From: Planctomycetota bacterium
GTDB lineage: Bacteria > Planctomycetota > B15-G4 > SIAN01
Length of the DNA stretch: 48,480 bases
Reading direction: 5' to 3'
Assembly (NCBI GenBank): GCA_009691715.1
Contig: SIAN01000031.1
Span: 1 to 48,480 of the forward strand
Shown: positions 8,800 to 17,406 of the stretch, one piece after another
How the letters are laid out: every line of letters starts with the position of its first letter
Numbering within the stretch: the stretch's first letter is position 1
The notes under the pieces: generated by a model
What the model saw: only the letters and a program-made list of their open reading frames with translations
Databases searched by the model: none
Told to the model about the DNA's origin: nothing
Position numbers and translations under genes: made by a program

Positions 8800-11463
8800 T
8801 CAGCTGCCGAGCAGCGCTCGTGCGGCTGCCAACGCCGGAGCCGTCGGCCGATCCGACCGCCCCTGGCCGCGCCCGAGCGCGGGATTGCCGCCGCCGCCGC
8901 CGCCCAGCTCAGCAGCCAGCCGCTTGCAGAGATCGCCAGCCTTCAGCCCCTTCAATTGCGCTTCCTTGTCGACGCTCACCACGATCGGCGCCTTCTCCCC
9001 TTCTCTGCCGACGAGCACGATCACCGCCCCCGGGCCGAGTTTCGCCTTGAGTTGATCGACAAGCGCCATGAGCGGGTCGCCGGCGAGTTCCACCGCCGCG
9101 ACGATCGCCCTCAGTCCGCCGAGTCGTTCCTCCTGCGCGAGCAGCCCGTCGAGCGCACCGCTCGACTGTGCCTTCGCCGCCTTCTCCGCCTCTTTTCGCA
9201 GCTGCTTCAGCTCGTCCTGCAGTGCCGCCACTCGCGTCGGCAGCTCTTCCACCGTCGCCTTGAGTTGCGCCGCAACGCCGCGCAACACATCGTCGCGGCC
9301 TTGGAGCCAATCGACGGCTCGAAGTCCAGTCAGCGCCTCGATCCGACGCACGCCCGCGGCCACTCCGCCCTCGCTCACGACCTTGAACGCACCGATGTCG
9401 CCGGAGCGCTCCACGTGGGTGCCGCCGCACAATTCGACCGAATCGCGCCCCGCCGAGCCGTCGCGATCGCGTAGGGCGATGACCCGGACGCGGTCGCCGT
9501 ATTTCTCGCCGAAGAGCGCCATCGCGCCTTCCGCCACGGCCTCGTCGTACGTGCACTCCTGCGTGCCGACCGAGACGTTTGCCACGATCTGCTCGTTCAC
9601 CAGCCGCTCGACCTCGCGCAGCTTTTCCGGCGCCACCGCGCCCTGCCATGAGAAGTCGAAGCGCAGGCGCTCCGGGTCGACCAGCGAACCGCGCTGCTCG
9701 ACCGAGTTGCCGAGAACACGCCGCAACGCCCAGTGCAGCAGATGGGTCGCGGTGTGGTTGCGCCGCGTCGGCGCCCGGTGTGCCGGCAGATCGACCGCGA
9801 GCGTTCCATCCTGTCCCTCGGACACGCTTCCGCTCATCACCGTGCCATGGTGGAGGTGGTAGCCGTCTTGACGAGTCGTGTCGCGAATGCGCACGCGGAA
9901 CGAGTCGGAGCTGAACTCGCCGCGGTCGCCGACTTGGCCGCCACCCTCGGCGTAGAAAGGCGTCGACGCGAACACCAGCGCGACATCCTGCCCCTCGGTC
10001 GCGGAGGCGCTGCGCAACCCGTCGCGAAGCACGACCTTCACCCGTGTACGGCAGCGATCATCGTGGTAACCGGTGAACGCCGTCGCCGGCAGTTCCCGCT
10101 TGAGCTCCTTCAACGGCCCCCCGGCGAAGATGTCGCCCTTCATCGTCGAGCCGGCGCGCGAGCGCGCGCGCTGTTCGTCCATCGCGGCGTCGAACCCCGC
10201 GTGATCGAGCGCCAATCCGTGGTCCTCGAGGATGCGCGAGGTCAGATCGACCGGGAATCCGGCGGTGTCCCAAAGGAAGAAGGCGACGCTGCCAGAGAGC
10301 GACTTTGCACCGGAGGCCTTGAGCTTGGCCACTTCTTCGCCGAGTCTCTCGCGCCCCTTCGAATAGGTTTCGAGGAACTTCCGTTCCTCTTCCCCGATCA
10401 CTTGCACGATTTTCGCTTCGTGCCGACGGATCTCAGGGAAGCACTCTGCCATCCCGCGCACGCCGATCACCGTCGGCGCGAGATCGGCCAGGAACGGGCC
10501 GCGGATCGCCAGCGAGTCGAGACCGTCGGCCAGCGCTCGTCGCATGATCTTGCGGACCACGTAGCCCTGTCGTTCGTTGCTCGGAACGACTCCATCCGCG
10601 ATCGCGAAGACCGCAGTCCGCACGTGGTCGGCGATCCGCCGCATCGGCCGGTCGAGCTCCGCCGACTCTCCGTACGGCCGCCCCGCCAACTGAGACAAGC
10701 GGGCCAGGATCGGCATGAACAGGTCGGTCTCAAAGTTGGTCTTCTTGCCTTGGAGCACGCGCACGACGCGCTCGAGCCCCATTCCGGTGTCGATGTTCCG
10801 CTGCGGCAACGGCTCGAGCACGCCACCGTCGCGCCGATCAAACTGGGTGAAAACGAGGTTCCAGATCTCGAGGTAGCGCCGGCAATCGCAAGCGGGGTCG
10901 CAGTTCGCGCCCGCCGTGCATCCCCGCTGTGGTCCCCAGTCGAAGTAGATTTCGGAACAAGGCCCGCACGGCCCGTTCGGCCCCTTCGATGGGGCCTCCG
11001 ACGGCCAGTAGTTGTCCTTCTCGCCGAGCCGCCAGATGCGCTCGTAACCGAGCTTGCGCCAGATCGCCGCGGCATCGTCGTCATCACGGTAGACGGTGAT
11101 CGCGAGGAGCTCCCGCGGCAGTCCGTAGACGCTCCGCAACAACTCATCGGCGAACCCGATCGCCTCCGCTTTGAAGTAGTCGCCGAAGCTGAAGTTCCCG
11201 AGCATCTCGAAGAACGTGTGGTGGCTCGGTGTCCGGCCGACGTTGTCGAGATCAGGAAGCCGGACGCACTTCTGGGTCGTGGTCGCGCGCTTGAACGGCA
11301 GGCTGCCACGTCCAAGGAACATGTCCTTGAACTGGTTCATCCCGGCACCGGTGAACAGGAGCGTCGGGTCGTCGTCGGGAACCAGCGACGCCGACGGGAA
11401 GACCGTGTGTCCGCGCGCGCGGAAGAACTCAAGATAGGTCGATCGGATCGCCGCGGAGTCCAT
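8800..11463 (-). CDS. alaS: alanyl-tRNA synthetase
   Basis: An 887-residue class II synthetase that charges tRNA-Ala and edits mischarged Ser/Gly. Domains in order: catalytic core (YLEFFRARGHTVFPSASLVP, then FTGAGMNQFKDMFLG), tRNA-recognition region, editing domain with zinc ligands (HTATHLLHW and CGGTHVERSGDIG), a short coiled coil around LQDELKQLRKEAEKAAKAQ, and the C-Ala (DHHA1) domain ending in GGGGGGNPALGRGQG. The start chosen is ATG at 11463 (MDSAAIRSTYLEFF), which matches the family N-terminus; ATG at 11511 in the same frame would add 16 residues. Neither has a clear Shine-Dalgarno. Confidence 0.95.
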   Translation of the reverse strand: MDSAAIRSTYLEFFRARGHTVFPSASLVPDDDPTLLFTGAGMNQFKDMFLGRGSLPFKRATTTQKCVRLPDLDNVGRTPSHHTFFEMLGNFSFGDYFKAEAIGFADELLRSVYGLPRELLAITVYRDDDDAAAIWRKLGYERIWRLGEKDNYWPSEAPSKGPNGPCGPCSEIYFDWGPQRGCTAGANCDPACDCRRYLEIWNLVFTQFDRRDGGVLEPLPQRNIDTGMGLERVVRVLQGKKTNFETDLFMPILARLSQLAGRPYGESAELDRPMRRIADHVRTAVFAIADGVVPSNERQGYVVRKIMRRALADGLDSLAIRGPFLADLAPTVIGVRGMAECFPEIRRHEAKIVQVIGEEERKFLETYSKGRERLGEEVAKLKASGAKSLSGSVAFFLWDTAGFPVDLTSRILEDHGLALDHAGFDAAMDEQRARSRAGSTMKGDIFAGGPLKELKRELPATAFTGYHDDRCRTRVKVVLRDGLRSASATEGQDVALVFASTPFYAEGGGQVGDRGEFSSDSFRVRIRDTTRQDGYHLHHGTVMSGSVSEGQDGTLAVDLPAHRAPTRRNHTATHLLHWALRRVLGNSVEQRGSLVDPERLRFDFSWQGAVAPEKLREVERLVNEQIVANVSVGTQECTYDEAVAEGAMALFGEKYGDRVRVIALRDRDGSAGRDSVELCGGTHVERSGDIGAFKVVSEGGVAAGVRRIEALTGLRAVDWLQGRDDVLRGVAAQLKATVEELPTRVAALQDELKQLRKEAEKAAKAQSSGALDGLLAQEERLGGLRAIVAAVELAGDPLMALVDQLKAKLGPGAVIVLVGREGEKAPIVVSVDKEAQLKGLKAGDLCKRLAAELGGGGGGNPALGRGQGRSDRPTAPALAAARALLGS

Positions 11464-11627
11464 TGCGAAGCTCGAACGAGACGTTGGGGCATTGCGAAAC
11501 GGGCGCGCCATTCAACCAAAGCGCCGCCCGATCGGTGCCTGACGCACGGCGGCGCACGATGGGCTGAGCACTCGGCAGCGCAGGCCGCCACGCACTCCGA
11601 CAGGTCGTGGCGCTCCGCCGACGACAA

Positions 11628-11663
11628 CATGGGCTCGCGAGCGCGAACGCTCGCGAGCCCATG
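11628..11663 (-). terminator. strong hairpin, probable recA terminator
   Basis: A perfect 16-bp inverted repeat with a four-base loop (TTCG when read on the minus strand) starts 67 bases past the recA stop and precedes alaS. Downstream on the minus strand is only a weak T-rich stretch (TTGTCGT). It probably ends or attenuates the recA transcript before alaS. Confidence 0.6.
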
Positions 11664-11729
11664 CCGTTCGATGGCGCGCGCTGCAGCACGCCGGCATGCG
11701 CCGGACCAAACTGCAGCGCGAGAGGAGGA

Positions 11730-12989
11730 CTACTTCCTTGGAGCGGTTGCGGTGGGCTTGCGCGCGTCGCCCTCCCGCACGGCAGCGTCCCGCGTTGAAG
11801 CGTCCCTGGCTGAATCGTGGTGTGCCGCCGCCCCACCGCCTGGCAGTCGCGAAACGCTGCCGTTCGCAGCGGCGGATGTCGCAACGGACGCGGCCACGGG
11901 CGCCGCCGGTGCAGTCCCCGCAGATGTCGTTGCAGGCGTCGCGCCCGTGGCCGCGGCCGCACTCGGAGTCACGCTCGGAGACACCGTGGCCGCAAGCTTT
12001 TCGCGCACCAAGGCGTCGACCTTCGCCGCGACGTCCTTGTTGGCACGCATGAACTCGACCGCCTTGTCGCGCCCTTGACCGAGCCGGAGGGCTCCGAACG
12101 AGTACCACGTCCCCGACTTCTCGAGCACGTTGTGCGTCGACGCCAGGTCGACCAGGTCCCCGAAATACGAGATGCCCTCGTTGAAGAGGATGTCGAACTC
12201 GGTCTTGCGGAACGGCGGCGCGATCTTGTTCTTCACCACCGTCGCCTTGGTCCGGTTGCCGATCGTCTCTTCGCCGACCTTCAGCGCACCGACGCGCCGG
12301 ATGTCGATGCGGACCGAGGCGTAGAACTTGAGCGCGCGGCCACCCGTCGTCGTCTCGGGATTGCCGAACATCACGCCGATCTTCTCGCGGATCTGGTTGA
12401 TGAAGATCACCGCGCAGTGCGATTTCGAGATCGCGCCGGTGAGCTTGCGCAGCGCCTGCGACATCAGGCGCGCATGCAGGCCGACATGCGAATCGCCCAT
12501 CTCGCCCTCGATCTCGGCTTTCGGAACCAGTGCAGCGACCGAGTCGATGACGACCAGGTCGACGCCGCCGCTGCGGATCAGCATCTCGCAGATCTCGAGT
12601 GCCTGCTCGCCGGTGTCCGGCTGCGAGACCAGCAACTGATCGAGGTCGACCCCGAGCTTCTTTGCGTAAGTTGGATCGAGTGCGTGCTCGGCGTCGATGA
12701 AGGCCGCAATTCCGCCCTGCTTCTGCACGGTCGCGATGCAATGCAGCGTGAGCGTCGTCTTGCCCGAGCTTTCCGGCCCGAAGATTTCGGTGACGCGATC
12801 GCGCGGGATGCCGACGCCGCCGAGCGCCATGTCGAGCGACAGACAGCCGGTCGAGATGCCGGTGATCTGCAGCACACGCCCGTCGCCGAGGCGCATGATC
12901 GAGCCCTTGCCAAACTGCTTCTCGATCTGGCCGACGACGTCGGCGACGGCCTGTTTGCGGTTCTGTTCGGGATTGGTTGCGGACGACAC
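11730..12989 (-). CDS. recA: recombinase RecA with long low-complexity C-terminal tail
   Basis: A 419-residue RecA, the ATP-dependent strand-exchange protein and SOS co-protease. The start is GTG at 12989, preceded by AGGAGG at seven bases; the in-frame extension upstream to 13139 lacks homology. Walker A is GPESSGKT at residues 71-78, followed by [16 protein letters not shown] and [20 protein letters not shown] segments, loop L1/L2 blocks and [19 protein letters not shown]. The conserved core ends near residue 335. Residues 336-419 are an Ala/Thr/Ser/Pro-rich tail ending in a basic stretch, quite unlike the short acidic tail of E. coli RecA. The tail starts near base 11984. Confidence 0.96.
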   Translation of the reverse strand: MSSATNPEQNRKQAVADVVGQIEKQFGKGSIMRLGDGRVLQITGISTGCLSLDMALGGVGIPRDRVTEIFGPESSGKTTLTLHCIATVQKQGGIAAFIDAEHALDPTYAKKLGVDLDQLLVSQPDTGEQALEICEMLIRSGGVDLVVIDSVAALVPKAEIEGEMGDSHVGLHARLMSQALRKLTGAISKSHCAVIFINQIREKIGVMFGNPETTTGGRALKFYASVRIDIRRVGALKVGEETIGNRTKATVVKNKIAPPFRKTEFDILFNEGISYFGDLVDLASTHNVLEKSGTWYSFGALRLGQGRDKAVEFMRANKDVAAKVDALVREKLAATVSPSVTPSAAAATGATPATTSAGTAPAAPVAASVATSAAANGSVSRLPGGGAAAHHDSARDASTRDAAVREGDARKPTATAPRK

Positions 12990-12996
12990 TTGCTTC

Positions 12997-13002
12997 CCTC
13001 CT
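12997..13002 (-). promoter_or_regulatory. recA ribosome-binding site that fixes the GTG start
   Basis: A perfect AGGAGG on the minus strand lies seven bases before GTG 12989. It decides the start in favour of the [11 protein letters not shown]-terminus. Confidence 0.85.
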
Positions 13003-13063
13003 CTTGGTACCCCTCGGAAGAGTGCCTCTTTCACTCCACCTCCGGGCGCTGACCGCCATCTAC

Positions 13064-13090
13064 GAACGAAAGTAGAACGGATCCTAGAAC
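13064..13090. promoter_or_regulatory. candidate SOS operator: phased GAAC repeats
   Basis: Three direct GAAC half-sites lie at 13064-13067, 13075-13078 and 13087-13090. The first pair is spaced as GAAC-N7-GAAC, the form of the alphaproteobacterial LexA box; the next spacing is N8. The sites overlap the predicted recA -10 box and start point, where a repressor would block transcription. Family knowledge: recA is normally LexA-controlled and LexA motifs differ by phylum. No lexA gene is in this window. Confidence 0.5.
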
Positions 13091-13109
13091 CCGCCTCAGC
13101 TCGCTGCAA
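13081..13109 (-). promoter_or_regulatory. recA promoter (predicted)
   Basis: Minus strand TTGCAG (13104-13109), 17-base spacer, TAGGAT (13081-13086). The predicted start point near 13074 leaves an 85-base leader before the recA GTG. Its overlap with the GAAC repeats supports both calls. Confidence 0.5.
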
Positions 13110-13262
13110 GCCGCATTTTCCGCGACCCGCACAGCTCAAGACCGAGTTCTATGGAGCGCGGCGCACCCGCTGGCGGACGGATCCGGGTGAACCGCGCGGC
13201 GAAGACTCCTCCGGTCGGGGACGGTGACCGCGCCGGCGAACGGCGACAGCTGTACCTGCAGC

Positions 13263-14165
13263 TCAGAGCGACAGGAACTGCCGGAACTCGCCCATGCGCC
13301 GCTCGAACGCCGCGACGTCGAGCGTCCGCAGCCGGTCCAGAGAGAAGTCCTCGACGCAGTAGGACGCCGTGATCGTGCCCGCCAGCATCGCCAGTTTCAG
13401 CGCCTTCCAGTCGGTCGCTTCATGGTGTGCGAGGAACCCCATCAACCCGCCGGCGAAGGAGTCCCCCGCACCGGTCGGATCGACCACCTCGGCGACCGGA
13501 TAGGCAGGCAACGCGAACCCCTGACCTTCGACCGAGAGGAAGGCGCCGTGCTCGCCCTTCTTGATGATCGCGATCCGGCTGCCTTGCTGATGGAGCTTGT
13601 GCGCGGCGCGGATCAAGTTGCGCTCGCCGGTGAGCTGCCGCGCCTCGCCGTCATTCAGGACGATCCCGTCCGTGCGCCGCATCACTTGCTCGAGGCCGGC
13701 GCGATCCTGATCGATCCAGAGGTCGCGCGTGTCGCACAGCACCAACCTCGGCTTCGTCATCTGGTCGAGCGCCGCCAACTGGTTCTGCGGCGCATCGTTG
13801 GCGAGGAAGACGAACGAGTGCGAGCGCCAGGCCGGCGGCACCTGCGGCTTCCACTTCCCGAGCACGTTCAGCTTGACCCAGTTGGTCTGGGCGACGTTCA
13901 GGTCATCGCCGTAACGACCGCTCCAGTGGAACGTGTCGGCGTCCGTCATCTTCACCAGTCCGTCGAGTCCGATGCCGCGCCCGCGCAGCAACGCCATGAA
14001 CTCGTCCGGGAAGTCGCGTCCCACCGCCGCGATCAGGTCGGTCTGCACCAGCGTCGCGGCGGCCCACGCGAAGTATGTGGCGGAGCCGCCGAGCACGCGT
14101 TCGCGGAACCCCGCCGGCGTGCGGACGTCATCGAACGCGACCGAACCGAGAACCAGCAGCGCCAT
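13263..14165 (-). CDS. PfkB-family carbohydrate kinase
   Basis: A 300-residue ribokinase-like kinase. The C-terminal signature DPTGAGDSFAGG (residues 229-240) contains the anion hole and catalytic Asp235. The N-terminus MALLVLGSVAFDDVRTPAG and GGSATYFAWAAATLV match the family's substrate-side fold. ATG at 14165 has GGGAG six bases upstream. The substrate (sugar or nucleoside) cannot be determined: the first PfkB signature is diverged. It is 84 bases downstream of a flippase-like gene and may be its own unit. Confidence 0.85.
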   Translation of the reverse strand: MALLVLGSVAFDDVRTPAGFRERVLGGSATYFAWAAATLVQTDLIAAVGRDFPDEFMALLRGRGIGLDGLVKMTDADTFHWSGRYGDDLNVAQTNWVKLNVLGKWKPQVPPAWRSHSFVFLANDAPQNQLAALDQMTKPRLVLCDTRDLWIDQDRAGLEQVMRRTDGIVLNDGEARQLTGERNLIRAAHKLHQQGSRIAIIKKGEHGAFLSVEGQGFALPAYPVAEVVDPTGAGDSFAGGLMGFLAHHEATDWKALKLAMLAGTITASYCVEDFSLDRLRTLDVAAFERRMGEFRQFLSL

Positions 14166-14249
14166 CGGCGTCTCCCGTCGAAAAGGGCGGCGAGTGTAGC
14201 AGCGCGGCCGCGCCGGGTGGCCCCCATGCGAGCGCACCCGCTCACGTGT

Positions 14250-15551
14250 TCAGTGACTCGACGGCGGCTCGTCAAGCTGCGACGGTTCACCCCGCTCTTG
14301 ATCGCTGACCCGCGGTTCGTGACGCACCAGCAGCAGCACGCCGCCGATCAACGACACCACCAATTGGACGAATCGATACGAGACCGCGAGTGCGAGCGCC
14401 GCCGCGCGGGCGACTCCGGCGGGCGCCAGGAAGTAGATGAACATCGCCTCGCCGACGCCCACTCCGCCCGGCGTGAGCGGCAACGACTGCGCGATCAACG
14501 CCAGCGGCACCAACGAGAAGTAATCGAGCACGCCGAGCCGGACGCCGAGCGCCCCGCCGAGCACGGTGAACGCCAGCAGGATCATCGCGTGCACCGCAAA
14601 GCTCACGATCACCGAATAGACCACCTGCCAGCCCGCTTCCCGGTAGAGAAGCGCCGCGCGATCGAGCTTCTTCAGGATCTCGGCAAAGGGCAGGGCGGCC
14701 AGCAGCTTGTCGAGCCGGATCGCGCGCCGCAGTCGGCGCGACATCACGACACACGCGCCGAGCACGATCGCACCAAGGATGACGTTCAGCTTCAGCTCGG
14801 TCTCAGGAAAACGGCCGTGCTGGAACGCGAGCGCAACGGACGCGACCACGGCGAGGCCGAGCAGGCCGATCGCCCGATCGACGATCACCGACAGCACGGC
14901 CGCCGGTTTCTGCTCAGGATGGTCGCGCGCCACCATGATCGCCTTCACGAGGTCGCCGCCGGTCATTCCGGGGATGATGTTGCTGAAGAACAGACCGAGG
15001 AAGCCGAGTTTCTGGACCCGCCAGAACCGCGCCTCGACGCCCACGGCTCGCAGCAGCACCTGCCAGCGCTGGAACGAGAGCATCGCGCCGACGATGTAGA
15101 GCAGGAACGCCTGGATCAGCGCGAGCGGCGAATTTGCGAGTCGCGTGAGCGACGTACGAAGGCCTGCCGCCGGCTGATTGTCGAGGTCGATTTGCGCCGC
15201 ATCCGTCAAGTCGATGCGGCGCGACTCTGTGCCAACCCGAGTCACGATCACGGCCTGCCACATCGCGCCCGCGGCAGCGTCGGCGGCGATGAACTCGATT
15301 CGGGTACCTGCAAGGTCGCCGTCCTCGACGGTGAAGCTCGTTGCGCCGCTCGACCCGTCGATCGCGATCCGACCGCTCAATGACTCATCACCGAACTCGG
15401 ACAGCCACTCGACGCGATCGTTCCACGGCACGATCTTGAACAGCAGCGCGATCAGCGCCAGCGCGACGATGATGCGAACCGCCCCCTTCCACCGGGCCGG
15501 CTTCGCGCTCGCGTTCGATTTCACCGCGTCATGGCTCAACGGACCGCTCAC
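14250..15551 (-). CDS. lysylphosphatidylglycerol synthase TM-region / flippase-like membrane protein
   Basis: A 433-residue polytopic membrane protein of the UPF0104/LPG_synthase_TM family. TM1 is about residues 25-42; an unusual soluble segment of about 90 residues (43-135) follows, then a multi-helix bundle. The family signature is visible as FFSNIIPGMTGGDLVKA (residues 188-204) and LTPGGVGVGEAMFIY. Members flip or transfer lipid-linked groups; this one lacks the cytosolic aminoacyltransferase domain of MprF, so a flippase or transport role is more likely. The start is GTG at 15551, in a GTGA overlap with the stop of the DUF366 gene upstream. Confidence 0.8.
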   Translation of the reverse strand: MSGPLSHDAVKSNASAKPARWKGAVRIIVALALIALLFKIVPWNDRVEWLSEFGDESLSGRIAIDGSSGATSFTVEDGDLAGTRIEFIAADAAAGAMWQAVIVTRVGTESRRIDLTDAAQIDLDNQPAAGLRTSLTRLANSPLALIQAFLLYIVGAMLSFQRWQVLLRAVGVEARFWRVQKLGFLGLFFSNIIPGMTGGDLVKAIMVARDHPEQKPAAVLSVIVDRAIGLLGLAVVASVALAFQHGRFPETELKLNVILGAIVLGACVVMSRRLRRAIRLDKLLAALPFAEILKKLDRAALLYREAGWQVVYSVIVSFAVHAMILLAFTVLGGALGVRLGVLDYFSLVPLALIAQSLPLTPGGVGVGEAMFIYFLAPAGVARAAALALAVSYRFVQLVVSLIGGVLLLVRHEPRVSDQERGEPSQLDEPPSSH

Positions 15552-16111
15552 CGAACCCCTCGGACCTTGGCTGCCGCACGGTGGATATCGACGATCTCGG
15601 CGGCGTACCTTCCGAGCAGGTCGCGGGCGAATCTTTCCGGTCCGATGGCCGCCTCAGCGAGCCCGAACGTCGGGATCGGCGTGCCGTCGGTCCGGATGTT
15701 GATCGCGAAGTGGATCAGCGCCGACGTGGGCGACAGCGTCGCGACCGAGACGCTCGCCTTCCTGCCGGCGGCGAACAGATCATTGCCGCGCACGGACACT
15801 TCGGGGGCGCGAGCTTCGCGGAGCAAGTCGCCGGCGAGGCGCGCCAGCAACCGTTGGCGCAGGACCGCCTCGACCAGCGCGACGCCGAAATGCTCGACGA
15901 TCAGGTGCACCATGGACGGGCTGGCGATGAACGCTCCCGCGCGCGCGTCGACCAGGTCCACCAGTTCGCTCACCTCGACCCGGCACGGCCCGATCCAGGC
16001 GACCGCCGAATCGCCCACCAGCGCGAATTCGTCGAAGGCGAAGTGCGAACGTAGTTCGCGACCGGTGTAGGGTCGTTCGACCGGGCTCCAATGCGTCTCG
16101 ATGGTTGCCAC
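15548..16111 (-). CDS. DUF366-family protein
   Basis: A 187-residue cytoplasmic protein with the pattern I associate with DUF366: YTGRELRSHFAF near the start, GDSAVAWIGPCRV, a VDLVDARAG segment and SMVHLIVEHFG with VLRQRLLARL. The family is best known from archaea, with no established function I can state. The start is taken as GTG at 16111 (VATIETHWSPVERPYTG), after a GGAG eleven bases upstream; the long in-frame extension above it only mirrors the neighbouring lipoprotein gene. It overlaps the flippase-like gene by four bases, suggesting joint expression. Confidence 0.6.
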   Translation of the reverse strand: MATIETHWSPVERPYTGRELRSHFAFDEFALVGDSAVAWIGPCRVEVSELVDLVDARAGAFIASPSMVHLIVEHFGVALVEAVLRQRLLARLAGDLLREARAPEVSVRGNDLFAAGRKASVSVATLSPTSALIHFAINIRTDGTPIPTFGLAEAAIGPERFARDLLGRYAAEIVDIHRAAAKVRGVR

Positions 16112-16140
16112 GCGTCGCGCCGCTCCAACGTGCCGTTGCT

Positions 16141-17394
16141 TCAGGCGCCGACGCGCGCGGGCTGCCACTCGCCGAGCGCGAGCCATGCCGCCTTGAGCTC
16201 GACCAGCGGAGTGGACGCCGGGTCGCGCGCCAGCAGGTGGGCCAACGCCTCGCGCGCCCACCACGCGACGGAGGCATCCTCCGCCAGCAGCTCCTGGGCG
16301 AGGTGGCTGCGCAGCGTGGGGTGGACGTTCGCGCCGACGATCGGGGCATCCGCGAGCGCACGCAGCCAGTCGATCCGCACCAGAGTCACGATGCCCGGCG
16401 CGATCGCGCGATTCAACTCGAGCACCCAGGTGCGCCCGAGGTCCATCGTCCCTCCAATCGGGTCGGTCGCGAGCAGCAGGCGCCCCGCCGCCGCGCGGAC
16501 GCCGTCGGCCGGATCGAGCACGCCGCGGGGCAGCGACGGGTCGGCGTGAGCGAGCAGATGGGCCACCTGTTGCCCGTGGCCGATGGCCGCCTGCTCCAGC
16601 ACAGCGCACGTCGCCTCCGCGAGAGCGCTCGACTCCGCGCGCCGAAACGCCTTCGCCGAGAGCAGCGCCAGCTTCTTCGCCAGCGCAAGCCGATCGGGCA
16701 CGCACGCCGCCAATGCCGACGCCGCAGGCCCCATCTCCGCCACTCGAGAGCGTGCAAACTCGGGAACGCCCTCTTCCGGCGCCTCGCAGAGCGCGATCAA
16801 CGGCTCGATCTCGCGCAGCAGCGCCTCCTCGTCGACGGGACTCGCGCCATGCACCCGTTGAATCGCGCCGAGCGCCGAGAACTGTGCGTGCAGCACCTCG
16901 AAGGCGCGCTGTCGGACGATGCGAGAGCGATCGAGCGCCGCGATCTCGGACAGCACCACGATCGCGACCACCCGTTCGCAGGGGTCGAGTTCCTCGACCG
17001 CTCGACCGGGCACGCCAGACCCATCGTCGGGTCGACCGCCATCGTCGAGGACGAAGAGGTTGTCGAGCGCGAACTCGACCGGGTCGTCGAGCGGTTCGCG
17101 CTCGACGAATGGAGGGGGGGCGTCCCACGGCCAGTGCCACAGCCGTCCGAGCCGCGCGAAGAAGCCGCGATCGGCGACGTCTGCCGCGTAGGTGGCTCGG
17201 TCGCTGTCGGTCGTCGCATCCGGCTTCGCATCGGGCTTCGCCGGATGGGAACTCGGCGGTGCGGGCTTCGGCGCGTAGATCTCGGTGAGGTTTGCGACCG
17301 CGTCGCGCGGCGTGGCGCAGCCCGCGGCAAGTGCGGAGACGAAGGCGGCGGCGATGCCGGAAGGCAACGGCGAAGCGGCGCGAAGCCAGTTCAC
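16141..17394 (-). CDS. helical-repeat lipoprotein of unknown function
   Basis: A 417-residue predicted lipoprotein. The signal peptide ends in SALAAGC with Cys26 as probable lipid site. A Pro/Lys/Asp-rich linker (about residues 40-70) leads to alpha-helical Ala/Leu/Glu-rich sequence resembling HEAT/ARM repeats (for example LLREIEPLIALCEAPEEG and ADGVRAAAGRLLLATD). I do not recognise a family. The start is GTG at 17394 with GGAG five bases upstream, only 12 bases from the tmRNA 3' end, so it is probably translated from a read-through transcript of ssrA or a processed RNA. Confidence 0.7.
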   Translation of the reverse strand: MNWLRAASPLPSGIAAAFVSALAAGCATPRDAVANLTEIYAPKPAPPSSHPAKPDAKPDATTDSDRATYAADVADRGFFARLGRLWHWPWDAPPPFVEREPLDDPVEFALDNLFVLDDGGRPDDGSGVPGRAVEELDPCERVVAIVVLSEIAALDRSRIVRQRAFEVLHAQFSALGAIQRVHGASPVDEEALLREIEPLIALCEAPEEGVPEFARSRVAEMGPAASALAACVPDRLALAKKLALLSAKAFRRAESSALAEATCAVLEQAAIGHGQQVAHLLAHADPSLPRGVLDPADGVRAAAGRLLLATDPIGGTMDLGRTWVLELNRAIAPGIVTLVRIDWLRALADAPIVGANVHPTLRSHLAQELLAEDASVAWWAREALAHLLARDPASTPLVELKAAWLALGEWQPARVGA

Positions 17395-17406
17395 GCAAGC
17401 TCCAAG

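Noticed and set aside
9733..12078. 781-codon open frame on the plus strand
   Set aside because: It runs across alaS, the recA terminator hairpin and recA on the other strand; no homology.
13224..15383. 719-codon open frame on the plus strand
   Set aside because: It is antisense to the PfkB kinase and flippase-like gene, very Arg/His/Gln-rich, with no signal or motif.
16112..17398. Extension of the DUF366 frame to 616 residues
   Set aside because: The added part mirrors the lipoprotein gene in another frame and is Arg/Gly-rich.
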